Shown here: in pieces, positions 23,401-33,300 of the stretch | Position numbering within the stretch: the stretch's first letter is position 1 | Layout: every line of letters begins with the position of its first letter | From: Cepaea nemoralis | Lineage: Eukaryota > Mollusca > Gastropoda > Stylommatophora > Helicidae | DNA length: 64,000 bases | Direction of reading: 5' to 3' | Assembly (NCBI GenBank): GCA_014155875.1 | Contig: JACEFZ010002092.1 | Location: forward strand, 62,001 to 126,000 | Made by a program: the position numbers and the translations under genes | Notes under the pieces: generated by a model | Seen by the model: only the letters and a program-made list of their open reading frames with translations | Told to the model about the DNA's origin: nothing | The model's database searches: none

Positions 23401-24344
23401 ATCTGCATTCTCCAATGCTTGTTCTGAATTTGGTTTAACAATTAGCAAAAAGAAGACACAGATTATGTCACAAGGTGCACATGGGGTACCATCAATCTTT
23501 ATTGACGACGCCGAACTAGAGATAGTAGACCATTTTACATATCTAGGATCAGTGGTAAATAGCAAATTATCCCTAGATCAGGAAATCAACATCCGGATTG
23601 GTAAGGCAGCAACAACAATGAACAGGTTAAGAAAAAGAGTCTGGGAGAACAGGAAGCTTACTGCCAAAACAAAAGTCCTTGTCTATCAAGCCTGTGTCCT
23701 TAGTACTCTTCTCTATGGCAGTGAAACCTGGACAACTTACTCACACCAAGAGAACAATTTAAACAGCTTTCATATGCGGTGTCTGCGAAGAATTCTTGGT
23801 ATTAAGTGGCAAGACAAAATCACAAATACTGAAGTATTGGAAAGATCAGGTTGTGTGACAGTTTATTCCATGCTCAGTCTTCGTAGACTTAGATGGATAG
23901 GACATCTTAGGAGGATGGATGATGGTAGACTACCAAAGGATATCTTTTTTGGTGAATTACAGATGGGTAAGAGATCTCAGGGTCGGCCTCTACTACGATA
24001 CAAAGATGTGTGTAAGCGGGACATGATTGATACAGGCATTGATAATGCACATTGGGAGCAAGTCGCCGCTGAACGTGTTGCATGGAGGGCAAATATCAGA
24101 AATGGAATAAAGTCAAAGGAGAAAATTATTGCAGAAAAGTCACACACCAAGCGTTTGAGACGTAAGATGGTGCATGATGGTGGAAATGACCACGTGTTCA
24201 CATGCACCCACTGTGAACGGACATTTACAGCGCAAATTGGCCTTATCAGTCACACTCGCTACCGCCATAGTTAAAAGTTATTATGTCTTTTTAAAGCACA
24301 AACTATCGTCTGTCAAGACGGCAAGGTGCCAATGTGTGTGTGTG
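20434..24344 (+). mobile_element. full-length LINE, recent insertion in FB-3
   Basis: 3.9 kb between two 292-bp direct repeats. The 5' region (20434-21100) matches the 5' part of the derivatives at 3161 and 12549-13548. The 3' end is GTCTGTCAAGACGGCAAGGTG followed by a TG microsatellite. A single ORF encodes endonuclease and RT. The single ORF, short-repeat tail and large target duplication suggest the RTE group, but clade assignment needs a tree. Confidence 0.9.
21107..24274 (+). CDS. LINE endonuclease-reverse transcriptase with C-terminal C2H2 finger
   Basis: The frame is open from 21059 and the conserved endonuclease start LKLRLATWNVRTM begins at about 21113. The first in-frame ATG (21149) lies inside that motif, so translation probably starts upstream at a non-ATG codon or by recoding. 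APE-type endonuclease motifs: LQETR, MLGDFNARVG, QLDFIITRR and DTDHSLV. RT motifs: NNYRGISLL, FRQNRSTTDMIFSLRQ, FIDLTKAFD, GVKQGCVLAPTLFGIY and catalytic FADD. The last 27 residues hold CTHCERTF...GLISHTRYRH, a C2H2 zinc finger. No stop or frameshift over >1040 codons, so the copy may be active. Confidence 0.93.
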   Translation, partial: RNLKLRLATWNVRTMCPGFSTDLTNIDDVRKTAVIDAELNRLNIDIAGLQETRLAEEGSLRENNYTFFWKGRGQAEKRQHGVGFAVKNSLLGMIEIPAGGNERLLSLRVATFCGFATIITAYAPTLDSSDDVKDLFYEELDSVIKAVPKSDYIYMLGDFNARVGKDSSSWPVCLGKYNIGRMNENGQRLLEHCTSNDLCITNSFFKTKEMHKVTWKHPRSGHWHQLDFIITRRQNLNHISLTRSYHSADCDTDHSLVVARVRLRPKRIYTAKHKSSPRINIINTHDPEKYFQFQQQLEDAFTDAPENCTVNEKWGQIKETLYKTAVGVYGTVDHKRQDWFAANSETLQPLIDKKKKALLRNKERPTRNTLSELRQARKDVQKAARQCANDYWIKLCESIKIASDKGDIRSMYEGIKKACGPVIKRSAPLKTLTGEVITDKKQQMDRWVEHYLELYSSETKLADDALNAIEALPTLDHLDTLPTITEVKCAINELASGKAPGKDGIPIEVIRSGQDTLTVQIHQLIELCWREGQVPQDFKDSSIITLYKNKGDRSDCNNYRGISLLCIVGKVFARIVLRRLQVLGDQVYPESQCGFRQNRSTTDMIFSLRQMQEKCREQNQPLFIAFIDLTKAFDLVSREGLFKALKKIGCPPTLLSIVESFHTGMKGIIKFDGATSEEFEIKSGVKQGCVLAPTLFGIYFSLLLKYAFRDQDGGIYIHSRSDGGLYNAQRLKAKTKIRRVLIRELLFADDAAVTTHSEEELQCLISAFSNACSEFGLTISKKKTQIMSQGAHGVPSIFIDDAELEIVDHFTYLGSVVNSKLSLDQEINIRIGKAATTMNRLRKRVWENRKLTAKTKVLVYQACVLSTLLYGSETWTTYSHQENNLNSFHMRCLRRILGIKWQDKITNTEVLERSGCVTVYSMLSLRRLRWIGHLRRMDDGRLPKDIFFGELQMGKRSQGRPLLRYKDVCKRDMIDTGIDNAHWEQVAAERVAWRANIRNGIKSKEKIIAEKSHTKRLRRKMVHDGGNDHVFTCTHCERTFTAQIGLISHTRYRHS

Positions 24345-24636
24345 TGTGTTGTTTAAAGTGAGTGTAATTTAGTTAGTACCAGTTTCTCCAGTATTGGTCC
24401 TCGTTGCTTTGCACTACGGCAATTCCAATACCCAACCCACACATTTTTGAGTCCCAAACGATCCGTTTTCCTTCTACCCCTTCTGGCTCCAGTCCTCTTC
24501 TTCCTTTTCCTTCGCCCCTCTCCCCTACCTCTTCTCCTCCGCTTAATTCTCTCCCCGCTGGCTGTTGTCAAAAGTATCGAGCACAAAGCATGTACTCTGT
24601 TGCTTCGGCGATAATTCTTTGTAATATTCATAGTTT
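24345..24636 (+). repeat. 292-bp direct repeat, right copy
   Basis: Follows the LINE's TG tail directly and matches the left copy throughout the portion compared. Confidence 0.9.
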
Positions 24637-24929
24637 TCATATTCATAGACACGAAAGTGGTTAAGTAGGCAGGTAGGTGGGTTGTTAGACAGATAGATCG
24701 TTAGAGAGGCGGATATGTGGGTAGGTGGACAGGTAGGTAGTTAAGTAAGCAGGTATGTGGGTAGCTAGGCAGGTAGGTGGATGAGTAGGTACGCAGGTAG
24801 ATGGGTAGCTAGATCCAACCTGACACTCGCTCGTCGATCATCTGTGTTCCAACACGCCAATTCATACATCTCTTTCAACCTCTCCCTGCAATACTCTGAA
24901 CAGGCAGGTTGACCGGCCGAGCGACCGAG

Positions 24930-25330
24930 AGAGAGAGAGAGACACAGAGAGAGAGAGAGAGAGGGGCAGTCAGAGATACAGACAAATAAACAACTGATAT
25001 ATAAACTGGCAGACAGATAGAGAGTCAGACACACGCATACATACACACAGAGAGTCAACCAGACATACATATGCATATGGAAAGACAGACAGTTTGTTAG
25101 ACAGAGATTCAGATAGACATATATACAAATGGACAGATACAAGTAGACTGATAGAGAACAAGAAATCACGCAGGCTGTCAGACGGACGGACAGACAGACA
25201 GAGACATCCAGACAGGCGGGCATGTAGAGAGACATCCAGACAGGTGGACAAATAGAGAGGCATACAGACAGGCGGACATATAGAGAGGCATACAGACATC
25301 TCTCTCTCTCTTCTTCTTCTCCCTCCCCCC
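24930..25330. repeat. GA and GACA simple-sequence region in FB-3
   Basis: Runs of GAGAGA, ACAGACAGA, AGACATCCAGACAGG and CTCTCT. ORFs reported across it are low-complexity artefacts. Confidence 0.85.
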
Positions 25331-25904
25331 TCTCTCTTTCTTGTCTTTATCACTTTTTTTATGTCTTTCAACACATCTTTCTCATATCTCACATATCTCT
25401 GTCTCGCACACTACCTTCATTATCTATCTCTCTCTTCTCTCTTTTCAACCCGCTTCACATATACCAGGTTTTCCTGCACTTTATATGCGTAGCATTTCCT
25501 TGTTTATTTGTTAATTTATGAGGCCAGTCAGTCGAAAGCCTGGTGTTTGTATTGCCTAACGACCCTAATCATGTCTCTCTGAGGTGACGCATATTACTGT
25601 CAGCTTGGACCAGAATTATCAGGACATAAATAGTAGGAAATAGTAGGTCGGTAACGTAAACAAAGATGGATGCCTGTAAACAGTAAGTGTACAGAAACGC
25701 AAGTTAACAATTCTTAAACTCGCCTGATATTTAAACAGCCATACTTCAACTAAGTATAAAGTATCGATTCATAGGGCCCTGCGAATAAACAAGGCGTTTA
25801 TTCGCAGGGCCCTACGAATAAACGCTTTGTTTTTTCGTAGGGCTCTACGAATAAACGCTTTGTTTATTCGTAGGGCTCTACGAATAAACTCTCCCTTAAA
25901 GTAA

Positions 25905-27882
25905 GGTCTTGTTTTCAACTGATTCACTGCTGAAGGATTTATTATATTTATATATAGCCAAATGTGACCTCTCATTTGGACAGACAGAAGGATGATACAT
26001 TGCCATACAAGGATCATCGTGTTATTTGTTTTGTTTCCTAGTATCTTCCGCAAGTTCAGTGAACAGAAGTTTACAATGTAATATAATACTTGTTCATTTC
26101 ATTGTGAGTGACTCTGTTTGTGTTTGGTCCAAACTTACTTACTTGTTACTTCATACTGAATCAGTTAAGGGATTAAGAGAAATCCTGAACACTGAACATG
26201 TTGTGATCATATGAGACACGTATCAATGCATGATAAGTTACTATGATCACAAAATCAATCAGGTGTTGTGTCCATAATAAAGGTTCACTTCACTAAATCT
26301 CCAACACTGTCCCAACTCCTTGCCCAAGACAGCTATACTTTAAATTAACAGCTGCCTAATGCTGAAATAGTTAAATGTGTAGATGCGTTAATATTTACAG
26401 TCTTGGTACATATTAGTAAGGTATATGCCATCATGAAGCGAGTTGCACTGTTTCATTAAGTCTTTGGCCCAGTATATCTGACTATGACAGTAACTTATTT
26501 CACATTTGCCTTTGACTGCCTTCAGTCTTCCTACAAGACAGCAGGTTTCTTTGTTTCGCTTCATCTGGTTCCTGTCCTTTGCCTGCACAGCATAAAGACC
26601 CTACTGGTAGCTACGTCACATTTGGCATAGATCTTGGGGTAATTAGAGCACACAAACCCACATACCACAACAATGTAGAAACACCTATCAGAGGCATGCA
26701 GTGATGGCAGATTGTGGAATGTCCTTTATATGTGCCGGTCTGTTAACTGATATAAGCCAGGATCCTACTGGATGAAGAAGTAGTCACAGATAAAGTGGCA
26801 GGCTTGGCCCAGCAAGGTGGGGTAGCAAATGGCACTGCTGAGATAAGTCACATGCACAATGGGCGAGAGCACCATGTGAACCTGAGTTGCTCTAAGCTCA
26901 AGCCATGTGATAGGATACCTCGGCAAACAAACATTGCTGATTTGCAGGTGCCGTTGCAAAATAAATGTCATGGGGAGTAAATGCAGCCGGTGTGATACTT
27001 CCACATTACCCACCATTGCCAAGGAGCTGGGACGAATGATGTCCAGGGGTCACATAATAAGAATAATATTTGATACCTTCCAGTTCTCCTTGTTTAACTG
27101 AAGACCAAAAACAGCCACTGGAACAAAACTTCACAAAGACTTTCCTCTCGCAAATTCACTTTAATCCGACGACGATTTTCTGACACGCAATCGCTCCACA
27201 GGGAATGTAATGTACCCGACAGTCGACACACACACTATTTAACACAAAGAGCGGCATAACGGAATGTTAGCCGTGCTCAAGAAGATATGCCGCGTCCGAC
27301 GTGGACGGCAGCTCCAGTCTAACTCTCTGTGACGTTTTGGTGCTTACCCCAAAACGTCTTGCACACTTTTATTCTTTTTGCCACTAATGCTGTGCAAATT
27401 GTGTCTCACCATTTTTAGCCTGATCCAGGTGTATGGCAACCATGTTCTGATTGGTCTATACAAATATGGCTCTAGCACCATATGTTCAGTGCGCCGCGCA
27501 TTACAGCGTGTCAAAGTGTCCTTTCTTACATAGTTACTTATCAGAAATAAAATGACTATGAGAGACAACCTATGCAAAATGCACAGCCATAGATGTAGTC
27601 TTCCAGCTCAGGTGGAGACACCGGGAAACATAAGGACACAAACACATCTACAAAGAAAACTCCTGAACCTAATTTTTGTTGGCGCGTTTTGGTTTTATGT
27701 CTGTTTCTGTGATGATGTTACTTCTGTCTGCAATATTCATTTCCTTTGAATCTAGTACCTCATTCTAAGTAAAGAACCCCATCCCTTGAGGCATTAGGTG
27801 TTTGGTTTATAGACCATCTGACACTACATGGGTGATTAAAAGAACATTATTGATACCCAGCCAGTTTTTAGAAATCCTCGCT
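25905..27882. other. intergenic, nothing firm
   Basis: Only short ORFs. A CpG-richer patch at ~27130-27370 is of unknown role and could hold an upstream exon or promoter of the plus-strand gene. Confidence 0.4.
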
Positions 27883-27891
27883 TTATGGGTA

Positions 27892-28817
27892 GAAAGTGTC
27901 TATTCGGACTCCAGCTCGGAATAAACTACTCTGTCTATTCGGAGCTGAACTATCACGTGATTTTTCCCGGTCCCGGAAACCCCGGGTGGTCCTGGTCACG
28001 TGATTTGTCTAGTCACGTGACTTAACGTATGTGACGTCATCGGGACATGAGCGTGGCTATGTTATATACTTTTGTTGATTCACAATCATATCCTCAGTAG
28101 CACAGTGGTAAGTGTCTCTTCCTGATAAGCGGGAGCTGTTGGTTCGATTCCCTGCTGGACGCTTATTTTTTTTTTTTTTTAATTTTTCAGCAATTAATTG
28201 GGTGCAAGCGACTTTTTAATAAAAAAATATTAGGAACTATGATTATGAACAGATGTTTTGTCACTTATATTATCTTATTTATATTATATAAAAGTTATCA
28301 CTTTTTTATGTCTTTCAACACATCTTTCTCATATCTCTGTCTCTCACACTAGCTTCGTTATCTATCTCCCCCCTCTCTCTTTTCAACCTGCTTCACATAT
28401 ACCAGGTTTTCCTGCACTTTATGTGCGTAGCATTTCCTTGCTTATTTGTTAATTCATCAGGCCAGTAAGTCGGAAGCCTGGTGTTTGAATTGCCTAATCA
28501 TATCTTTCTGAGGCGACGCATATTACTGTCAGCTTGGACCGGAATGATGAGGACATCAATAGCAGGAAATAGTAGGGCGGTAATGTCAACAAAGATGGAA
28601 GCCTGTAAACAGTAAGTGTACAGAAACGCAAGTTAACAATTCTTTAACTCGCGTGGGAACACAATTATTGTTATTGGGGATACCAATCTGGAAAATTATT
28701 CTTGATATTTAAACAGCTTCATACTTCAGCTATGTATAAACTACTCTGTCTATTCGGACTCCAGCTCGGAATAAACTACTCTGTCTATTCGGACTCCAGC
28801 TCGGAGTAAACTCTCCC
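27892..28817. mobile_element. foldback-like transposon copy FB-2
   Basis: 926 bp, flanked by a perfect 9-bp duplication TTATGGGTA (27883-27891, 28818-28826). The ends carry a ~35-bp unit, GTTTATTCCGAGCTGGAG...CCGAATAGAC, once or twice on each side in inverted orientation. A tRNA-like unit lies at 28087-28162 and the common block at ~28300-28740. It is the smallest and cleanest copy and is non-autonomous. Confidence 0.88.
28087..28180 (+). ncRNA. tRNA-like Pol III unit of FB-2
   Basis: The A box TAGCACAGTGG (28098-28108) and the perfect B box GGTTCGATTCC (28141-28151) are followed by CTGGAC and a long T run that would terminate Pol III. Confidence 0.6.
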
Positions 28818-29169
28818 TTATGGGTATTCAAATACACGACCACTTGACAAACATGCAGGTCACTGCACTATCATGACTCCTGTACCTCATTGTGCACTCA
28901 TCTTTTTACTTGACCTTGTACCTTAGACTATCCCAGTCTTTAATTTGTTTGTGTCATCATCTGGAGCCATAGTGAATGTTAACTTTGTGTAATTATCCAA
29001 TTTCCATATGCTTTTTTCGATGATAAGGGTTTCAGCCCTATGTTAAATACTCAACTTGGTGGACGTTACCACAGAGGTCAGTGCAGGTAGTCTCACGAAA
29101 CAGGTTTTCACAGAATCCACTACTGGGGAAGCCATAATTTAGAGGTTATGGTGTCATGTTCAGTAGGTA

Positions 29170-29640
29170 CCAGGTTCCATCTCTGGTCATTTTCCCACTG
29201 GTATCTAATGATATCACACATCTCCCTGATTGCAGCATCTGGCTGGTCATTTTCCCAAGCATCACTGGTATCTAATGATATCACACATCTCCCTGATTGC
29301 AGCATCTGGCTGGTCATTTTTCCCAAGCATCACTGGTATCTAATGATATCACACATCTCCCTGATTGCAGCATCTGGCTGGTCATTTTTCCCAAGCATCA
29401 CTGGTATCTAATGATATCACACATCTCCCTGATTGCAGCATCTGGCTGGTCATTTTCCCAAGAATCACTGATATCTAATTATATCATACATCTCCCTGAT
29501 CGCAGTATCTGGCTGGTCACTTTCCTAAACATCACTGGTATCTACTGATATCACACATCTCCCTGATCGCAGCATCTGGCTGGTTGCGTCCCCAACATCA
29601 CTGGTATCCAATGATATCACACATCTCCCTGATCTCTGGG
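29170..29640. repeat. ~67-bp minisatellite, ~7 copies
   Basis: Unit includes TATCTAATGATATCACACAT and CATCTGGCTGGTCATTTTCC. It lies ~600 bp upstream of the PRR12/QSER1-like start. Confidence 0.92.
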
Positions 29641-30220
29641 GCTGTGAGATAGGTGAACAGTCTTCTTTGATACGCATGAAAGATGGGAAGTCCAGTGTAC
29701 ACAGTAAAATCCCACGATAGTTAAAAATCACAAAGTAGGCCTAAGACCGCTTCCTCAGCAAAACAGTTAGGCCAGAAAACTTAACAACAGGTAGAGCCCA
29801 CTGCCTTGAATGGAATTTATCTAGTGGAAGCAAATTTTATACAAAATCATTCTGAAGTCGGACACACTGACTTTTGAGATGCATAACTAGGTGTGAAACA
29901 CTCCTCTCAATGGAGAAACGAAGAAGAGGAATAAACAGTTTGTAAAAATCGGGGGCATCCCCATAAATAAACCAGCTTTGATGTTCTCAGGTACATTTGG
30001 AAAATACCATACGGGAAGTGACTAATTCAGTGTTTATTTGAAAGCATTTTCCATTCTTGTTAACACGATAATATTGTAGAAGAGCCTGTGAAATACACTA
30101 TCATGTAATGTGTTAAATACACCATCATTTAAGTATCTTGTGTTTGACCTAGTCTATTTGTTTAAACAGAAGGACTTTATTTAGCCAGTAGGACAGATTT
30201 TATTGTAAACATCTCCAAGC

Positions 30221-30326
30221 ATGGATCCGAACCACTGGAATACATACCATTTACAGTATGGCCAATCAACACCAAGCGGCCTGCCTTCTCCTCACCCGTC
30301 ACTCACGAGACTTGATCTGACCTCAG
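30221..30326 (+). CDS. PRR12/QSER1-like coding exon 1
   Basis: It begins MDPNHWNTYHLQYGQ, 35 codons plus one base, with donor TCAG|GTAA. Only ~50 bp downstream a LINE fragment has inserted (30375-30610). Confidence 0.65.
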
Positions 30327-33300
30327 GTAATTCAGACTTAGCTGTTGTTGTTGTCCTTGTTCTTGTTGGTTTGTTAGTTAGTTAGTTAGTTAGTTAGTTG
30401 ACAGATCATCCTCATTGCACATCGAACCATTCAGTCCATAAGTGCTCGGATCCCCTCCTCAGCAAATCCCGCAACGTGTAGCGGCTAACGACGCCAGTTC
30501 TGTGTTGGTTTATCAATCTTCTTTGGCTTCCTGCGTAGTGTTCTTGTTTGGCCACCCCTCTTTTAATTTGCTGCTCTCACAGTCTGGCCATTGTTGTAGA
30601 TTCACAGTCACTTGTTGGTTTGTATTCTCCTGAAACAAAATATTTCAGTAAATTGAATATTTGTTGAAATGCTTTCTGTTACCTTGCTGGAGGCTAGGCT
30701 TGGAGTCAGCAAGGAGAGGTCGGCGGCACAGTACCTTTGGAGATGGTACTTTAGTGCCAGGTCAGGAGAGAAGTCCCTTCACCAACCTCACTCTGATGGA
30801 CCTGTGTCTTAACTAAATGAGTCGGACTTTATCCCATAGCAGTGTACTGGTAGGAACACTCCTCCTGATTAGAATTCAACCCTGACCACTATATTGGTAA
30901 AAATTCACTATACCACCGAAGCAAACATCTACTTTACCCTGATCCTTGGTTGTTTTTGTTTTTTTATACATTTTGTCATCTTCAGTATCAGTCTGTACGT
31001 GCACATTATCTCTACTGAAATTGTATTAATCTAAAGCAGTAGTTAAGTAAAGCAAAGAATACAATGGACAGACAGAAAAACCAATGAACAAGTCCTTCAA
31101 GAAACAAATGAAGATCGTAAACTGATTAAAGTCATTAGACGTAGACAGTCACAATTTTTTGGGCATGTTATGAGAAGAAAAGACTTGGAGAACTTGGTGA
31201 CAACTGGCAAGATCGAAGGGAAGAGACCAAGGGGAAGACCGAGAAGTAAATACCTGGATGGCTTGGCCCCCGTGGCATGGTCGAGACAAACGCGGAGCTG
31301 ATCCATGACTCTGGTGATCGAGTGAGGTGGCAAAACATGACCGCCCATGTTTATCGGCATGGCACATGATGGATGGATACAACACTTGTAGGTCAGCATG
31401 GCACATGATGGATGGATGGAAAGGACCTTTTTCCACACATTGAGGTATACTGGGTATATGGTGGTAGATTCATTTTTTTTTATAAATCGGTCAGCACTTG
31501 ATGGTCAATATCGGGCTGACACCTTTGCTTTCCTAGAACATTTCCTGGTGCCTGTGTTTGACTGTGTCAACCTGGGGCCCTCATGATTTTTTTTATCTCG
31601 ACCTCAAAGGGATTTCTTCTTCTGCGTTCATCCGGGGAGTTTTTTCGGACGTGAATGCGTTGTGCCTGTTTACAGCAGAGCTGCATTCTTGCGCCGTTAG
31701 GCAGACGCATCTGACTTCTGCAGGCATTTGTTGACCGGATTAACCTTCCCGGCGCAAAGGGATTTGAATATGAACACATAACCACAAGCATGCTGGCCAC
31801 CATGCTACCTCATCCCTCAGATCAGTATTTGGGAATTTCTAAAGCTTGCTTTATTCAAAATTACATAGAGCTTATTGAAAACTAATTCCATTAGTTTGAT
31901 CTCAGTATGATTACAGATTTACATAACTCTGGCAAGTGAAATCTCTCACAACCCCAGATCCCACTCTACCCCCTCCAGAAATTTTTTTAATGCAGATAGA
32001 AGAGTGTTAACTTTATTACAAGTACATTGAAATATTCAATATACAGAATCTCATCATCTCATCTCATCGTGTTCCTCTTGTACCTTGCGGTGTCGAGGTG
32101 AAGTATAAACTTCGTGAGAGTGCCCGATTATGCGCTTCATATATCGATATTCCCATGGACTCTGCTATTCCCTCCGTCCAACGTTTACGTGGTCGGCCTC
32201 TTCCTCTGTTTCCATCTGGTCTGTACATCATTGCTTGTTGAGATATGCTGTTGACTGGTAACCTACTTGCATGGCCAAACCATTTGACTTGCTGCTTTCT
32301 AATAAAATCTAGTGCTGCTTTAACCCCCACTTTAGTCCTGATTTCTTCATTTCTGATCTTATTTCTTCTTGATACATTGAGTATTCTTCTCAGGAACCTC
32401 ATTTCTGTTGTGATTTTTCTTTTCTCTTTTTCTGTCATTGTCCAGGTTTGGCATTGGTAGCATAGAGTTGGTAGGAAGATTGTGTTGTAAAGTGCTTTCT
32501 TAGTAGTTATTGATACATGTTTGTTCTTTAGTATTGGTGCCATTTGTCCAATGAGTTGATTTGCCTATTGCACCTATTTTCGATCTCGTCTTATAATCGG
32601 CCATTTGATGATATTATACTTCCTAAGTACTTGAAACTCTTTACTTGTTTCAAGTGATATTCGTCTAGGTGAATTGTTGTTGTTTGTTCTTCTTTAGTTA
32701 TAGTCATTACCTTTGTTTTGCTTGTGCTAATTTTCATGTTATGTTCCCTACACATTTGGTTTAGACTATTCTTGTCTTGTAATTCAGCTTCTGATTTTGC
32801 TATTAGTGCTTGGTCGTCCGCAAACAGGAGTTCTCTAATGGTTAGATTTGCAGATGGTTCTTCTTCTGTGTTCTCGTCATGCGGTATTCTTGCTGTCTCT
32901 GCTTGGCTCGTTTCTTTACATATGTTGTCTATATATGTTATGAACAAGAGAGGGGACAGGACACAACCTTGTCATACTCCAGATCTTAAATATTTTACAA
33001 TTAACTGATTTATTATAATCATTAAATGTTTTATTTCTGTGATTATTGTCCTAATTAGTTGGTTTTGTTTTTGTCTTCGTCTATTGTCTATGATTAGTAG
33101 TCTATGTATATATAATGCCTATGTCATTGAAAATATCAAGTATTGTAGTTTTATCTGTAGTCCCTGTCATAACTTTATTTCTTTAAGTCTATTGTACTTT
33201 GATTATAGTAACTAGTATCTGATGAGATTTATACTATATATGTCAACAACTCATGTGACAGGCATCATCGGATTACTTCTTTCACACCACACAAGAAACT

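Larger units (their letters stand above)
19612..25895. mobile_element. foldback-like transposon copy FB-3 (contains a LINE)
   Basis: Flanked by a perfect 9-bp duplication TTAAAGTAA (19603-19611, 25896-25904). The left end carries ~2.5 and the right end ~4 tandem copies of a ~33-bp palindromic unit, GTTTATTCGTAG...CTACGAATAAAC. The right terminus on the minus strand is GGGAGAGTTTATTCG. Inside the left end are a GGTA-rich block and a tRNA-like unit; inside the right end is the family's common block (25370-25740). A related GGTA-rich block with a shared ~42-bp sequence occurs twice (19690-19878, 24658-24850). Without the LINE and its duplication the element is ~2.1 kb. No transposase gene was recognised. 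Confidence 0.85.

Noticed and set aside
24765..25392. 156- and 140-codon minus-strand ORFs rich in Cys, Leu and Ser
   Set aside because: They lie over GA/GACA/CTCT simple repeats; the composition follows the repeat and no domain is seen.
26795..27022. Short ORFs on both strands (61 and 85 codons)
   Set aside because: No recognisable domain, no splice context, and length expected by chance.
28087..28162. Functional tRNA gene
   Set aside because: A and B boxes are good, but the acceptor stem pairs poorly and two diverged copies sit at the same place in related transposons.
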